This document shows, one piece after another, positions 44,164-56,141 of a stretch of 64,000 bases of DNA. Source of the DNA: Massospora cicadina (lineage: Eukaryota > Entomophthoromycota > Entomophthoromycetes > Entomophthorales > Entomophthoraceae); the NCBI GenBank assembly GCA_022478985.1, contig JAKSZP010000020.1:62001-126000 (forward strand). The letters run 5' to 3'. The position numbers and the translations under genes are program-made. The notes under the pieces were generated by a model, which was given only the letters and a program-made list of their open reading frames with translations, made no database searches and was not told the DNA's origin. The first letter of the stretch is position 1, and each line of letters begins with the position of its first letter.

Positions 44164-44579
44164 TGTCAGGATTTGAGATGATAAGTGAGTCAAAATCCCT
44201 ACTCTCAAATTGAGCCTCTATGGATTGACTTTTGAACCAATGTGAATGGGACCTTATCCTGAAGGCGCCAAAGCTAGATTTGATCAGCAAGCATCACACG
44301 CATGAGAATTGATGGAAAAACCTTTAGAAATCTCGTCCCCACTTCCCAAATTGTGTGAGGCATGGCTCCCACTGCTGCTGTCATGAGGAAAATTCAAAAC
44401 AATGAGAGTACTGACAAGGCGATTGATTCTGAAGGCAGTGAAAGATCATGACTGTATGGTGCCATGAAGGTCCTTGTGGCGCCATGTCCCTACACGCCCT
44501 ATATTTATAAACGCTTTCTAATTCAATAAAGTAGTTTATATTAGCCTATAATATTAATTTTTTAACCTCTCCACTAAGT
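44164..44579 (+). repeat. 3' LTR of element E, first part
   Basis: Begins TGTCAGGATTTGAG and aligns with 22150-22624. It is interrupted after ACCTCTCCACTAAGT (44565-44579) by LINE-2. A sense TATA-like CTATATTTATAAACGC lies at about 44499. Confidence 0.85.
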
Positions 44580-44639
44580 CTAAATTTATTCAGGGAAGGG
44601 TGACCATGAGATGGACACTTCCAATATGTACTACTAATC

Positions 44640-46680
44640 GAGCACTAATAACGCTAGAGGCACTCCAGAGAAGTTAACGCTGTCTCCTGTTACTAGTGGG
44701 AACGCCAATTAAAGGAAGAGGGGTATTGTGAGTAGAGGCTTGCGCCACTATTGAGCACGTATGAAGGAAGGGGTCTGAAGTGATGAACCATAATAGGAAC
44801 CATGATGAAACCTTTTATTTTTGACGGGATGGTATATATTCAAACAACTAGTCTTGGAAGTGGTCCATAAGGTGTGACTGGAATCGGCGTACAGTCTCCT
44901 AAAGGGTTGGATTAGAACCTGTGATGGCGTCCAGGATGACCATATGTATGTCCACATAGTGATTGCCACCACTAAAGCTCAGAGGGAGGGTTTTATAGGG
45001 GAATTCAAGGACTAGGTGAAGATGTTCCTGGAGAGGCTAAAGGTCTGTGTTTGCTCCTGGCGAAAGAGACGCTGAACTTCACGCCATATCGCTTTTGACA
45101 GCAGATACTCTTACAGGCGGTAAACAAACGTCCCATTTTGGTCACACACAGCATATGTGGTTTGTGATACATTGGATAGCTCTGCAGTATGGTAACCCGT
45201 TTCAAGCAACGCCAACCCATAGGATCATACTGGTGGCTGTAGAAGAGAGTAATGGGTGTATTTCCATATGTCTTTCTGGGTTTCTGTGGAGTATGGGATG
45301 TCCAACATGTCCAGATAGTCCACTCTGGCCATGGTAGTGGATCTCCTGGGTACCAAATTGTTCAGAACGGCTTCCCCATGAACTTCCTTTTTGGATTGAG
45401 GAGTAGGAAGACCCCTCTGCGGGGTATACCCGCTGATATTGATCCACTATTCTGCACTCCCATATGTTAAGTAGAATCCATTTAAAATGGGCAGAGGTCC
45501 TGTGCGAGCCTGCTGCAGATGGGTAGTTTGCCTTATATGTTAGAAGAGAGTTGGGGTTATTGGGGTTGCAGAGGACAATGGCACGGGCAAAGTTGGATCG
45601 TGCTGCTCACACCCAGTGTTGGGTTGGGAGTGAGGAGTTGATTACTGAAGCAATCCATTTACCCAGAATCCTGGATGCCAGGTCCACGTGGTTAAGTAGA
45701 ACTATTCCGTACTTTGGCGTGGACCATAAAGGTCTTCCAGTCGCACAGGGGGAGATCACCTAGCCAAAGCCACCCTTGTAAGAGGGCATTTAACAAAGTA
45801 AAAAAGGATGAGGAGAAAGCGATGGCATGTGCTGAAAACCATACTTTTGACAATATCATAGTGTTGGCAAGCATTACTCTAATTGTTGAGCTGGTTTGTT
45901 GACCCCTTAATGACATGATACGCTTGGTTATGTTAGCTAATATGTTGTGTTACATTATTAATTTGGCATATCCATCCCATCTCTATCCATACTCCCAGGT
46001 GGCGCACTGGGCCTTCAGTAGGCCTGAACACAAAAGATAGCATGATATTAGTGTTTTGGGATGGTTTCCCGGGTAATCTGATGATAGACTGAACTACTAG
46101 ATTCCTCTGATTGAGGGGCGGCGGGGACCATTGTATATGGTATCTACCAAGAAGGATGACTTCGGTTTTGGCTGTGTTGAGTGCTAAATTACTAGCCTTG
46201 GATAATCCCTAGATTTAGGACTCCAGTGTGCATGCATCCTGGTTGCTGGATACCCCAACCACACAATCATCCACAAATGCAAGCATCTTATCTGGTGCTT
46301 GGCCATGCACTTGTACACCAGTAAGACATGCATTTACATTGCAGAGAAGTTAGTCAAGGATAAAATTGTATAAGAAGTGAGCTCAGAGGGTCTCCTTAAA
46401 GAAAGCCCCTCTGAGGGCGCACCTCATAAGTGAGGAAACCTGGTCCTCATATTGCCATGGTAGCTGATTCAGTAAGCATTATTGCCCAACTGATAAACCT
46501 TGAAAGAAGTGAAACTGGTGAAGGCATGCCCTGAGGTATTCCCAGTTTACCCTATCATATGCTTTTCTTTGGTCCAAAAACAAGCGCCCCAGTAGCAGTG
46601 GATTGACATACATTAGCTACAGTATATATGTTGCCCCAAATTGACCTTTTTCAATAAAGCCAAATTGCTCTGGGGATATC
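44640..46680 (-). pseudogene. LINE-2 RT palm, thumb and C-terminus, broken
   Basis: Nucleotide-level homologue of 13550-15640 in LINE-1; for example the cysteine module region at 44748-45220 and the thumb at 45692-45916 (VMLANTMILSKVWFSAHAIA) align. Stops and frameshifts are frequent, and the palm (46000-46600) can be followed only by comparison with LINE-1. Confidence 0.65.
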
Positions 46681-46930
46681 AACTCAGATGCAATGACCCT
46701 AATCGGTTAATCATTATCTTTGTTAACATTTTAGTATCAGTATTAGAGAGGAAAATAGGAAGCCAGTTTGCTAAGTCCATCTTATCCCCCTTTTTAAACA
46801 ATGTCACCATGTAAGCCTCTTGTCCCCCTGAGAGGAGGCGTGTCTCTAGGAGACACTTGTTCATTGAGGCTAACATTAGGGGGGATGAATAGTTGATATA
46901 TTTCTTATAGAACTCATAAGGAATTCAATA
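46679..46930 (-). pseudogene. LINE-2 RT N-terminal motif
   Basis: Minus-sense 46876-46679 reads GGQEAYMVTLFKKGDKMDLA then PIFLSNTDTKMLTKIMINRL, the RT block 0-1 region, matching LINE-1 (GGQEAFMITLYKKGDKLDLA). Confidence 0.8.
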
Positions 46931-48107
46931 TGGACCTGTGCTTTTCCTGTGTGGTGCAACACGAATGGCGTACCAGAGTTTGTCTCAGGTTAAAAAATTC
47001 ATAGGTTCTTGGTATTGAGAAACGGTGCAAATGTGTGCTCCAGCTAGAAATTCATCTATTTCATTTTGATCGACTGGGTCAGCCCTGTATAACTCAGAAT
47101 TGTATTTTTAAACTTTAGTCAATACTTCTGCTGGCGTTTTTCCAATGGATTTATCCAAGCGCCTTACCTGTGTACAGGCCAAGTTTTGGCATGGGGCAGA
47201 AAATTGGCAGAAAAAATATGAAGCATTTTTTGCCCGTGTTAATATTTTTTTCTTTAAACTGTACACAAACGTGGTCTTTGTGTTGTCTTATCAGCGCGTT
47301 AAGCTGCGTCAACACTTCAGCCCATTTGTGTCTCCAAGAAGGGCTGTACCCTGCTCTGAGGACGTTATTCTCCAAGTGGTCCACCTCTGCCAAGGCGCAA
47401 TTGAAGACTTAAGGCACTAGAGCGCTGCAACAAAATGTGGTATGCTTGGGATATCGCAGCTTTTTTGAATTTTGACCAGGGTGATAGGGGTTCTGCACAG
47501 AAAGGAGTTGTGAACTCTTGTGTCGATGTGGCGGCATCCATCCAACTTGAGAATATGGGTATCTTGAGAATGGCTGGGCGAAGTTTACTCCATTTAGGTG
47601 CCTGTTGCATCAGACTCAACAGAGTGAATGGCACTGAGACCATCCTATGGTCCAAGAAATCTATCTTTGTCATTTCAAATTGTGATATATGGCAGCAAAA
47701 GTCCATTGGTGCCAGAATGAAATCTATATGGGACATAGAAATCAACTGCCCATTATTTACATTGGGAAGTGACATGTTGTGTAGTAGTGGTGTCTTCTTG
47801 AGGATGGTATTGAATAGGCCCATGGTAGCTTTCATTACCAAAATTTGATATTTCCCTGTGATGGATAATGTGAAGTTGGCCAATGGTCTGTGGTTGGGTT
47901 GTCCCAACAGTTTAGGTCACTGACTACAAAGGATTTGGATGGGAGGGGGGAGGCCATGTCCAGGATTAATTTCCATCAAATTTGTGCACAGGTCAGGGCG
48001 TATATTCTAATTATTGTGTGCACTTCAGCTTCCCACGAAAAGTTCACAAAGAGCACCTGTCCATCAAGATGTGTTGTTTTTTTCTAAAAATTTAAAATTG
48101 TGGTTCA
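46931..48107 (-). pseudogene. LINE-2 endonuclease C-terminus and linker
   Basis: A single open frame of 180 codons (47907-47365) reads LISMSHIDFILAPMDFC then KIDFLDHRMVSVPF, the endonuclease end motifs S.IDF and .DH. Linker residues AEVDHLENNV and PSWRHKWAEV follow at 47393-47151. The serine of the usual SDH motif is Leu here. The solo LTR at 48108 cuts the domain from its N-terminal half. Confidence 0.75.
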
Positions 48108-49229
48108 TGTAAGTCCAGGCGAACGTCCCCTTTGCTTAGAATGGGCGATTTTTCCATTCTCAAGCAAGAAGGGTCCAAAGAGGATGGCTGTACCCCTTGC
48201 CACCCAGGGTGACCTCACCCACGTGGTAGACAAGTGCTGGGTAACAGCAATCCCTCTCAAAATTCCTCCCCCGGTACCCACGCTAATATAAGCCAAACTT
48301 GTCCACTGAATTGAGTAAATCTGTGCCGAGCTTACCAAATTGAAGTTGAAAGGTCCAAAACCAACGTGAAGTAAAGCCTGAAGATCAGAAACCCAATATT
48401 TGGAAAAAAACATAAGAGAATTATTGGCAGGAATAGTGGTCGACATCAAGCCATCAAGTGATATGATTGCCGCTGCCAAATTCCCTTCAAAATTTTTAAG
48501 GAATTGTCACCAATAATTTATAATTACTAGTTCAAGGATTGGAAGTTGTGCCCACCACAACTCATCTGGTTGAATAAGTGACCCAGTGACTGGGCATGGG
48601 CGGGTTGGCCATCCCAAACCCATTTCCATCCAATTGGGACCTACCCTATGTGGGGTGGCCCTGGGGAATTCCCATTGATCTTTGGGCCAGACGCCGTCAC
48701 GCCAACTGGCATAAATGCAGTCAAGCATCAGTCCAGGCATTAACGGATGAACTGATAGTGACTCAGCCTGCCACCAAATCCTTTGATGTCAGTTCCAATT
48801 AAAATCATCCGCCCCCCTCCCCCAGAAATTTGCCAGGTTAGGTCAAATTTGAGGGACCCAATCCCTGCTTTGACCCATTACCAATTCATGACTATTCAAT
48901 CAGTTGTATTGCACTGAGAAAATTGTTGGTCAATTTTCTTCATTTATCTCTCAAAAAAACCCTTTACCCAAATTTCAGTTATGTTGAAAACTAAACCGAC
49001 ATTTCCGCCAATATCCCAACAACCCATGGGTTTATGGTCATATTTACCTGGTATTTTGCTAGGTGCCTACACACGATTATAACTCATGGGTACTTAATGG
49101 AGGAATTTCTTCCTAGTTCCATAACCGCCATACCAGCAGCAGTGCCACTGGCATTTAGGTTTTCTATTTGGGTGCTTCAGCACTTAACCTGGCAATCCGG
49201 TCTAAAAATAACTTACTGTTTTCCTGACA
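48108..49229. repeat. Solo LTR of family H inserted in LINE-2
   Basis: Begins TGTAAGTCCAGG and ends CCTGACA, 1122 bp, with perfect TSD GTTCA (48103-48107 and 49230-49234). It is homologous to 15776-17199 but sits in the endonuclease part of the LINE, not the RT. The LINE-1 endonuclease at 18430-18450 shows the uninterrupted target. Confidence 0.88.
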
Positions 49230-49450
49230 GTTCACCCATATCAGCACCCCACAGTGCAGCGACCAATAGTATTGGGAGAGGAGGACCATGGTTGCCCATG
49301 TGTCCTCAGCGCCCTACGGACAGCAGGTTTTCTTAATTGTTAGGATGTCCACATGTAAATTATTTTTTTGGAAGCTCTGTTTTTTAGCCCAGGATGGTGA
49401 GGCCTTGAGTCTAGAGATTTTCAGCATCCCTATTGTGAAGGATACCCCCA
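49230..49450 (-). pseudogene. LINE-2 endonuclease N-terminus, broken
   Basis: It aligns with LINE-1 18440-18660 at the nucleotide level (for example GCACCCCACAGTGC and GGTTGCCCATG). The reading frame is broken. Confidence 0.65.
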
Positions 49451-50880
49451 TGACTCCTTAGGAGTGAGGGGAGGGCCCCTCAGGCTCTGCTTCTCCTTGA
49501 CGCTGTGCAAGCTTAGCCAACTGTACTTTTTGGCGAGTATTTGAGGATGGCATATCATCAGGTACATAGTTATTCTCTTTGATGGCATCTTTAGCCATAA
49601 ATTTATTGCCTGATTGTTTTTTGTCTTTGAGGTTTTTTTGCATTATTGAGATTTTGCTTTGCATCATCAAGCTTGCCCATCGATTCTTCTCAAAAAACAC
49701 TGAAATATTTGGATTGGAAGATCTACTTTCATTTGTTGTGCATGAATACAGCAGGTGTGTATTGTGCATATTGCGGGTCTGAGGGCTGGGTCCCCCCATC
49801 TGATTGGTTGGGATTTTGTAATTTCACCAAAGTGGAAAACTCGGCCTGGTTTGCTTGAATCTGGTCGGGGGGATGACGAAGGCCGCTGTGACCACTGCCT
49901 TGGCCTGTGCTCAGCACTATACTTTGCTTTTTTTGTTCTTGTGGGGACATAGGTTTTGCCTGACTATAGCACCACTCTTCGCCCCATGGGAATGCTACAC
50001 TAGAGTCGACTGTGGGCTCTTTTTTGTCCCCCATTGATTCTGAGAAAGCTTCATTTGGGTAATTCCCTCTCTGGTAGAACAGGTGTGTATCTTGTGTCCA
50101 AACGTCAGACAATGAGAGCATATGGGCATGTGCTGTCAACTGTTATGAGGAACAGTTGAGTCTGTTGTTCGTTAATGGTGAGTGTTGTGGTGTGTGGGAT
50201 CTGATTTAGGTCCTTTGCTACCCCTGAGAATGGGGTGATCACTGCTATCGCCTTACCTGTGCTGAGTTCAGGCATTAGTAAAAATTTTTGCATTTTGAAG
50301 GATCTGATTTCCCCATAGCTATAGAGTCTTGCTTTGAGATGACTCTCAGGTGCTTCACGCTTGATGGTCATAGGGAGAGATTGAAATTCAAAAAAATTTG
50401 ATTCAATTTTATCCATTTCATGCGCTTGTTTTTGACCATCCGTTGACCCTCTGAGTGGACGACCACCAAACACACCGGTGCAGCTTCATCTGCTGCATTT
50501 GCTGTTTTGAACCTGAGACACAACCAACTGTGGGTTATTGTGTGCGGTGCTACATAAACTACTTCTGAGAAGTGGATGTTTATGTCCTCACAAAACCACT
50601 CAAAGAGCCGTTGAATTAATGTCTAATTAAACTTGGACTTCATATTCCACTAACAATAGTGGCTGTGAGTGGGGAGTTTTAACGTACTGGTTACACTTGG
50701 TTTGCCATTCCAAGATTTCCAGAGAAATATACACTGCGGTTTTCATGTTATCTATAATCCACCAGTGTCCTCGGGGCATTTTTGAACTTTAGGTGTTGTG
50801 AACACTAAGCCTGTGCCTTTTACCACATTTGCCCAGCCCTTACTCAGCAATAGGCGCGTACTCATCTTCCCTTACTGATT
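49451..50880 (-). pseudogene. LINE-2 ORF1, broken
   Basis: Minus-strand frames at 50473-50105 (KAIAVITPFSGVAKDLNQIP, FKMQKFLLMPELSTG) and 50139-49729 (VAFPWGEEWCYSQAKPMSPQ) match LINE-1 ORF1. The knuckle (about 50105-50140) is reduced to CPYALIV*RLDTRYT. Its last part (49799-49458) is Lys/Gln-rich and differs from LINE-1. Confidence 0.65.
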
Positions 50881-50955
50881 AACAAACTTCTTTGTCTTGA
50901 ATTGAATTGGTTACAATTTCTGATTGTGATGGGAAAGAACACCTCTCCATTAAGT

Positions 50956-51014
50956 TTACAGCTTAAAACCCATTTTGAACTTTGGCGTCATTCAAGAGAA
51001 CTGTTACGCTTAGA
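50956..51014 (+). repeat. 3' LTR of element E, second part
   Basis: TTACAGCTTAAAACCC onward aligns with 22560-22622 and restores the LTR after LINE-2. The end is placed by comparison with the E 5' LTR and G LTR; the terminal CA is eroded. Confidence 0.7.
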
Positions 51015-52149
51015 GTTGGGATATTAAAACAATTGTGTGAAATATTTTAGTATAGATAATAGACCTAAAACAAAATAAGACAATATCTTCACAAGTAAGG
51101 GCACTGGCTTATACACTGGGAGTGGGGCTTGAGGGTTGGTGGCTCCTTAATTGTGATGCTTATCTCTTAAACATCTGCTTCAGCTGCTATATATTACTAA
51201 GTTTTTGTGCTTGTGAGGAGAGAGTCAGTTTTCAATTTGTTATAAAAATTTGGGTAAAAAATTGGGGAATTCTGTAAGACCTTGTCTCCACCTATCAAGA
51301 TGACAGCAATGAAACTCTCCAAGACCAATAATAATTTAAATCTCATGGTTTAGCTCTTACTCAAATCTCTGACCTAAGGCATACCCTTTATGAGAGAGGG
51401 GTAGCTGCCACCCCATCCTGCCACCCAAGTTTTTCCTCACAAACCTACTCACAAGCCCTCCCATGTTGTCAAATCTGCTGAGTAATAGCTGGAAAAGACC
51501 AGAAAGCACTGTGTATAGTTGATAAATCTCAAGCCTCAACAACCAGGACCCTCACCTTTTCCCCAACAGCGCGTTCATCTAGGAACTAACTTGAAAGGGA
51601 AAAATCTATCTTCTAAAGTAAATTGAGCAAAAAGTTAGAAAAGAAAGCCAAAAATGGTGATTGACCTACCCATTTCAAACTCAAAAAGCAATTTGGACAT
51701 TTGGAATTCTGAAAAATAACTTAAGAATAGCGCGAGAATTTGGCTAATATTGTTGAAGGAAAAATTGGTAATAGAAGCTATTTCTTTACCACATTTGAAA
51801 TAGGTAATTGTTCCATATTATCATAGTTATTTTAATAACCATCCGCAGCACAGTCTAAAAACCAGCATCCTACCTATGATAAGGTATTTATTTTTTAATT
51901 ATATTCCAGATAAACTAATTAACTGAAAATTTTTTTGATGTTTCTATTTTTATTTTATCAGAATTTAATAAAATAAATGTTTACTGTTATAACACTAAGA
52001 TTTATTTGCAAAAGAGGCCCACTTATTGTATAAGTTAAAAGAAGATTCAACTCTAATTGACATTGAAACTGTTTCCCCTTTCACCCCTGGAATCCTGATG
52101 AGGTTCAGCTGAATAGTCTTTGACTGATGTTGTGGATGTTGAAGCACTT
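51015..52149. other. No gene seen between elements E and G
   Basis: About 1.1 kb, AT-rich. The longest open frame is 61 codons (51357-51542 minus) without any motif. I see no LTR ends, tandem repeat or RNA gene. It is likely old intergenic DNA or an eroded element. Confidence 0.5.
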
Positions 52150-52623
52150 CTCAGCGTAACAGTTTTCTTGACTGTAGCTGGAGTATAAAGAAGGCGAAAA
52201 AATGTAAACTAGCAGAGAGGTCAATAAGGAAAAAAATATTGAGTGAAATGAAACTACTTTATTGAGTTAAAAAGCATCAATAATTATAGATTTGTGTGGG
52301 GACGAGGTGCCTGGGGGACCACCATGGCCTTGTACAATCAGGATCATTCACAACCTTCCTTACCAGCTTCCAGGTTGGCACCCTCATTGTTTTTAATCAT
52401 CCTTATGGCTGCAATGTTTGGGGTTGCGCCTATTGAAGTTTGGGAAGCAGGATGAAATTCCTGAAGGCATCTCCATTGATCTCATGAGCGTGATGCTTCA
52501 CAATAGAAACTTATATTGGTGCCTTCAGGGATAGGTTTTACTTGTGCTGGCTTAATAAATTGAATTGGTGAGGCTAGATTTAAGAGTAGGGTATCATCTC
52601 GCTCATCATCTCAAATTTCAACA
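52150..52623 (-). repeat. 3' LTR of element G
   Basis: In minus sense it begins TGTTGAAATTTGAGATGATG and aligns with both E LTRs to GTTACGCTGAGA. A purine tract AAAGGAGGC lies beside it at 52624-52635. The left end is accurate only to a few bases. Confidence 0.75.
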
Positions 52624-52663
52624 AAGCCTCCTTTAAGATCCTGTCAGAGTGGGGTATAGGGCC

Positions 52664-53418
52664 TGTTGGATTTGATGGTTTGGAAAAGGTTTAATGGTGC
52701 TGTTAGCCTCAAATCCAACAATATAGGTGAGGAGCGTGTTTAACCAGTTATAAGATTATAAAATAAAATCTGGATAAATAAAGAAGTTCTTGGTTTTATG
52801 GGTTTTTACTATGAGTCGCGCATGGGTAAAAAAAAGAATCCCATATAATAAATTAATATGAAAGTTTAAAGCATCTAGACTTGATATTAGAATAGCTTAG
52901 GGAATTCTGAATCAAGTGATATGCATTTATAGCCTATCAAGGCCTGAAAAACTCACATCTCTTTGACAAAAAAGGATGAGGAATAACTATTGGCCAAAAC
53001 GTACCCATGAGTTAATGACTTGATGTATTTCAGCCAATCCCCATCTGAGAAAATATTTTCACCTTGGGGGACCCCACCACGCCTATAAAAGGGGGAGGCC
53101 TCCACATAGGTTCTTGAATGGACCTGGGTATGGTTGATTAAGCACCATCCGATGGAGCCTCATGGTCCGCTTTGTGGTCAGAGTAATCTGACAATTGTTT
53201 ATTAATTTAATTGCCCGGAGAGGAGTCAAAATTGTGTTACCCCAATTTGTGGGGTTCCACCAAGAATCGGCCAGGGTCTTTTTGTCCAACTATTCATTAT
53301 TTTATTTAAATTTGATTTCCTCTTTGTCAGGGAGTCATAAATGGCTGACATTGCCTCTATTTGGCTGAATTTCATCCACAACATTTTTTTTCTAAATATA
53401 GGAGGCAAATGTCAGACA
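52664..53418 (-). repeat. 3' LTR of element F
   Basis: Begins TGTTGGATTTGATGG and ends TGTCAGACA, 755 bp; it pairs with 58557-59308. It contains CCTATAAAAGGGGGAGG at about 53083. A minus-sense tract TTTGGGGGGTTA abuts its right end. Confidence 0.92.
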
Positions 53419-54330
53419 TAACCCCCCAAAGAATGTTGGGGGTGAATAGGGCTGAAGGAAGTGGCCATGAACTCAGTTGATGGTGAGTCTGGAGGAGAGG
53501 GATTTGATATAATACTCATCCCCTCATTTGTATGTGACTGAGAAAATCCCTTCCCAGATAGAACCGAGAATTTCACTTCTTGGAGTAATTTGGTTATGGT
53601 AATAGAGTACAAAGTTGGATACTTGGATTGAAGGAAGAGGGGCCCTGAGCTCGTTTGCAGATTTGCCTTCTTTGGTAACAGTCTTAGCTAAATTAGTCAT
53701 GTCCTCTGATTCTAATTGGATGATGTGTTGGGCCAACTTTTCATGTAGTGTTCAGGATCAGACCAATCAGAGAAATTGTCTTTAGCTAATAATGCTGGCA
53801 CCCCAGGTTCTAGCCCATATAAAACATGGAAAGGGGATATCTTGAGGATGCAATGGTAGATAATACGGTAGGCCATGAGTGCACAGGGCAAATAGAGATC
53901 TCAGTGAAGAGGGTCAGAAGTGGACATTTTGCATAATATTGAGACCAGGGTCCCATTAACTCTTTCTACCGCACCATTTTTGGAGGGGCTACAGGGGGCC
54001 AAGAAGAGTTGTTGAGCTCTCATAGAAGTAATGAGGAGCTTTACCACTCTGGAAGTAAAAATTTTCCCATTATCACATAGGAGGACCTGGGGGCACCCAT
54101 GCTGGGTGAAGATATACTGGTGTAATAAGGTAGCCATAGCTTTAGCAGTCTGAGCGGGAAGAGCAACAGCTTCAGCTCACTTGGTGAAATGATCAATACC
54201 AACTGAGTTATAGCGGTTTCCAGCTGTAGTTTAGGGAGAGGGCCTATCACGTCCAAACATATGGTGTGGAAGGGTTGGTGGGGCATAATAGTTTGATACT
54301 GGTATTGGGTCTTTTATCTGGTTTGTTTTT
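53419..54330 (-). pseudogene. Element F integrase, few lesions
   Basis: In sense order: a zinc-binding part (SHTILGHGGV and CLTCKK, 54420-54300), the first Asp in FHTICLDVIGPLPK (54286-54240), the second in VLLCDNGKIFTS (about 54080), the Glu in [17 protein letters not shown] (about 53950). The D, D and E residues are therefore all readable, although in two frames (54286-54041 and 54137-53901). The C-terminal domain includes TNLAKTVTKEGKSANELRAP and NFVLYYHNQITPRS (53736-53524). Frameshifts near 54140 and 53760 break it. Confidence 0.85.
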
Positions 54331-55100
54331 TACAGGTCAGGCATTCATCTAAGACTTCCATTATGGTTTCCATGACGTCCCTCTTATTAGTACCATTCTT
54401 TTATCCACTCATAGGTTTTGATTACTCCGCCATGCCCCAAGATAGTGTGAGACTCTAAAATGACAGGCACACGCTCAGATGGCCGGAGATAGGGCAACTA
54501 ATTTACTCCTACTTTCTTATATAATTTCCCATTCTCTACCTTCACGTTGCAGGAGTGCCAAGCTAGCATTTTCTGTACTGGTTCATCTTCATCATCCCAA
54601 GCGTCAGGAGTCATTAGGAGATCATGCAACCGCTCAGCTTCACTATTGTCAAGGTGAAGGGCAGGCAGCCGCGTCAGCCAATCAACGTTCATATGGCATG
54701 TCTATCTCGGTGCTCAATGGTCATATTATAATGCTGGAGCTTAAGAGCCCAGCGTGCCAACCGTTCAGTGGGATCTTTTATATTTGGCAACCACTACAAT
54801 GAGGCGTGATCCGTGATTACTTTGAAAGAAGTACCATATTGGAATGGGCGGTAGTGTTTGACAGCGAGCAAGATAGACAAGCACTCCTTTTCCGTGACAA
54901 TATAGTTACGCTCAGATTTTGAAAGCCTTTTACTAAAGTAAGACACGGGATGATCAATTCCATGCTAATCCAATTGAGCTAAGATAGCTCCAACAGCATA
55001 GTCAGAAGCATCCGTGAACAAAATGATAGGTTTGATATAGTCAGAGTAACGGAGTATTGGTCTTTTTTGTAATAGCGCCTTCAAGGTCTCAAAGGCAGCT
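54331..55100 (-). pseudogene. Element F RNase H, broken
   Basis: In sense order, from about 55050: LFTDASDYAVGAIL, HPVSYFSKRLSKSERNYIVT, KECLSILLAVKHYRPFQYG, VITDHASL*WLPN, then WALKLQHYNMTIEHR and NVDWLTRLP (54690). The Asp, Glu, Asp motifs are present; a stop sits in the DHASL*WL motif. The tail NGKLYKKVGVN (about 54500) leads into integrase. Confidence 0.82.
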
Positions 55101-55940
55101 TTTTGTTCAGCACCCCAATGGAAGGGGGTGTTCTTAGTTAAGATCCATACGAGGAGCTCACTGAGCTAGCGAATTTTGGTATAAATTGATGGTAATACCC
55201 CATCATACCCAAGAATACCTGGATGTTACAATGGGTTTTGTGCTCAGGAATCTTAAATATCGCTTCCACCTTAACCGGAAGGGGTTGTATCCAATTTTGA
55301 GATATAGCGCGCCCAAGGAAATCCAACCTCCTCTGGAAAAATGTGCATTTAGAGGGCTTTAATTTGTTATTAGAAGCCCTTAAGCGTTAAAACACCTCCT
55401 TTAGATGTTCAAGGTGTTCATTGAAAGTCTTAGAGAAGATTGTAATACCATCGAGATAGATGATGATGCAGCTTAATTTTAGATCCTGCAAGATAAGATC
55501 CATTGCTTGATGGAATGTGGCGGGCGCGTTGCACAACCCTCGCAGTAGTCAGGTAGGTTGGAAGAGACCCTCACAGAAAATAAAAGAACATCTCTCCTGG
55601 TCTTGTGGAGAAAGGTCCATTTGCCAATAACCGCTATACAGGTCCATGGCGGACAAGTATTTAGACCCAGAGAGTTGGGCCAAAGCGTCATCAATGCGAG
55701 GGATAAGATAAATATCCTTCTAAGTGAAGTTTTTTAATTTGCAAAGGTCCATATCTACCTAATGGCCTCCATTTTTCTTTTTTATGAGGAGGAGAGGGGT
55801 CATCAAAGGGATTTGTGATGGCATCAGCAATCCAGCATCCAAAAGCTGTTTGAGCTCCGTTTGCATCTGGTGCTCCTCAACATTTGATTTATGATAGGGC
55901 TTGGAGCGAGTGGGTTTAGCATCACCAACATCAATCATAT
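55101..55940 (-). pseudogene. Element F reverse transcriptase, broken
   Basis: In sense order: LKQLLDAGLLMPSQ (about 55870), LLLIKKKNGGH, IPRIDDALAQLSGSKYLSAM, DLYSGYWQMDLSPQDQE, GLCNAPATFHQAMDLILQDL, then KLSCIIIYLDGITIFS (YxDD as YLDG), HLEHLKEVF, and the thumb DFLGRAISQN and IQVFLGMMGYYHQFIPKFAS (55326-55138). A handful of stops and one or two frameshifts interrupt it; the second catalytic Asp is lost. Confidence 0.85.
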
Positions 55941-56141
55941 GCTCACCCCTTCATATGTCCATAGTCATTGTCAGATTTGAAGGAAATGTCGCTGTAGGCC
56001 TCAATTAAGGTGTGGACTTTTTCCAGCTCAGCTGGGGTTAGTTCATAGGAGATCTGAACAGAAGGTAGGGTACATATGGAGTGGTCAGCAGGTAATCCCA
56101 TATCTGCCATAGACCCAATACAGTGGACTTGCTTGATGTCC

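Larger units (their letters stand above)
44580..50940 (-). mobile_element. LINE-2: second L1-like retrotransposon
   Basis: Minus-strand LINE homologous to LINE-1, inserted in the 3' LTR of element E. TSD ACCTCTCCACTAAGT (44565-44579) against ACCTCTCCATTAAGT (50941-50955), 15 bp with one C/T change. The sense 3' end is CCTGAATAAATTTAG, with no long poly(A). It carries a family H solo LTR (48108-49229). It is more eroded than LINE-1 over ORF1 and RT. Confidence 0.88.
22150..51014 (+). mobile_element. Element E: Ty3/Gypsy retrotransposon expanded by nested insertions
   Basis: Plus-strand element with 5' LTR 22150-22624, degenerate PBS at 22626, gag split by element C (23994-39246), then protease, RT, RNase H and integrase (39252-44150), and a 3' LTR from 44164 that is itself split by LINE-2 (44580-50940) and ends about 51014. 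Flanks GATGG (22145-22149) and GTTGG (51015-51019) look like a TSD with one change. Gag left and right of C aligns with the uninterrupted gag of element G. A solo LTR also sits in the integrase. Without insertions the element would be about 6.6 kb. Confidence 0.8.

Noticed and set aside
44640..45470. Plus-strand open frames at 45047-45470 and 45551-45763
   Set aside because: They are the reverse strand of the LINE-2 RT and C-terminal region; the minus strand aligns with LINE-1 ORF2.
52664..52740. Short inverted match TGTTGGATTT...AAATCCAACA inside the F 3' LTR (also in the solo LTR at 3833), suggesting a small separate element
   Set aside because: The same arrangement occurs at the start of each LTR of this family and lies within the LTR, so it is an LTR-internal inverted repeat, not a separate insertion.
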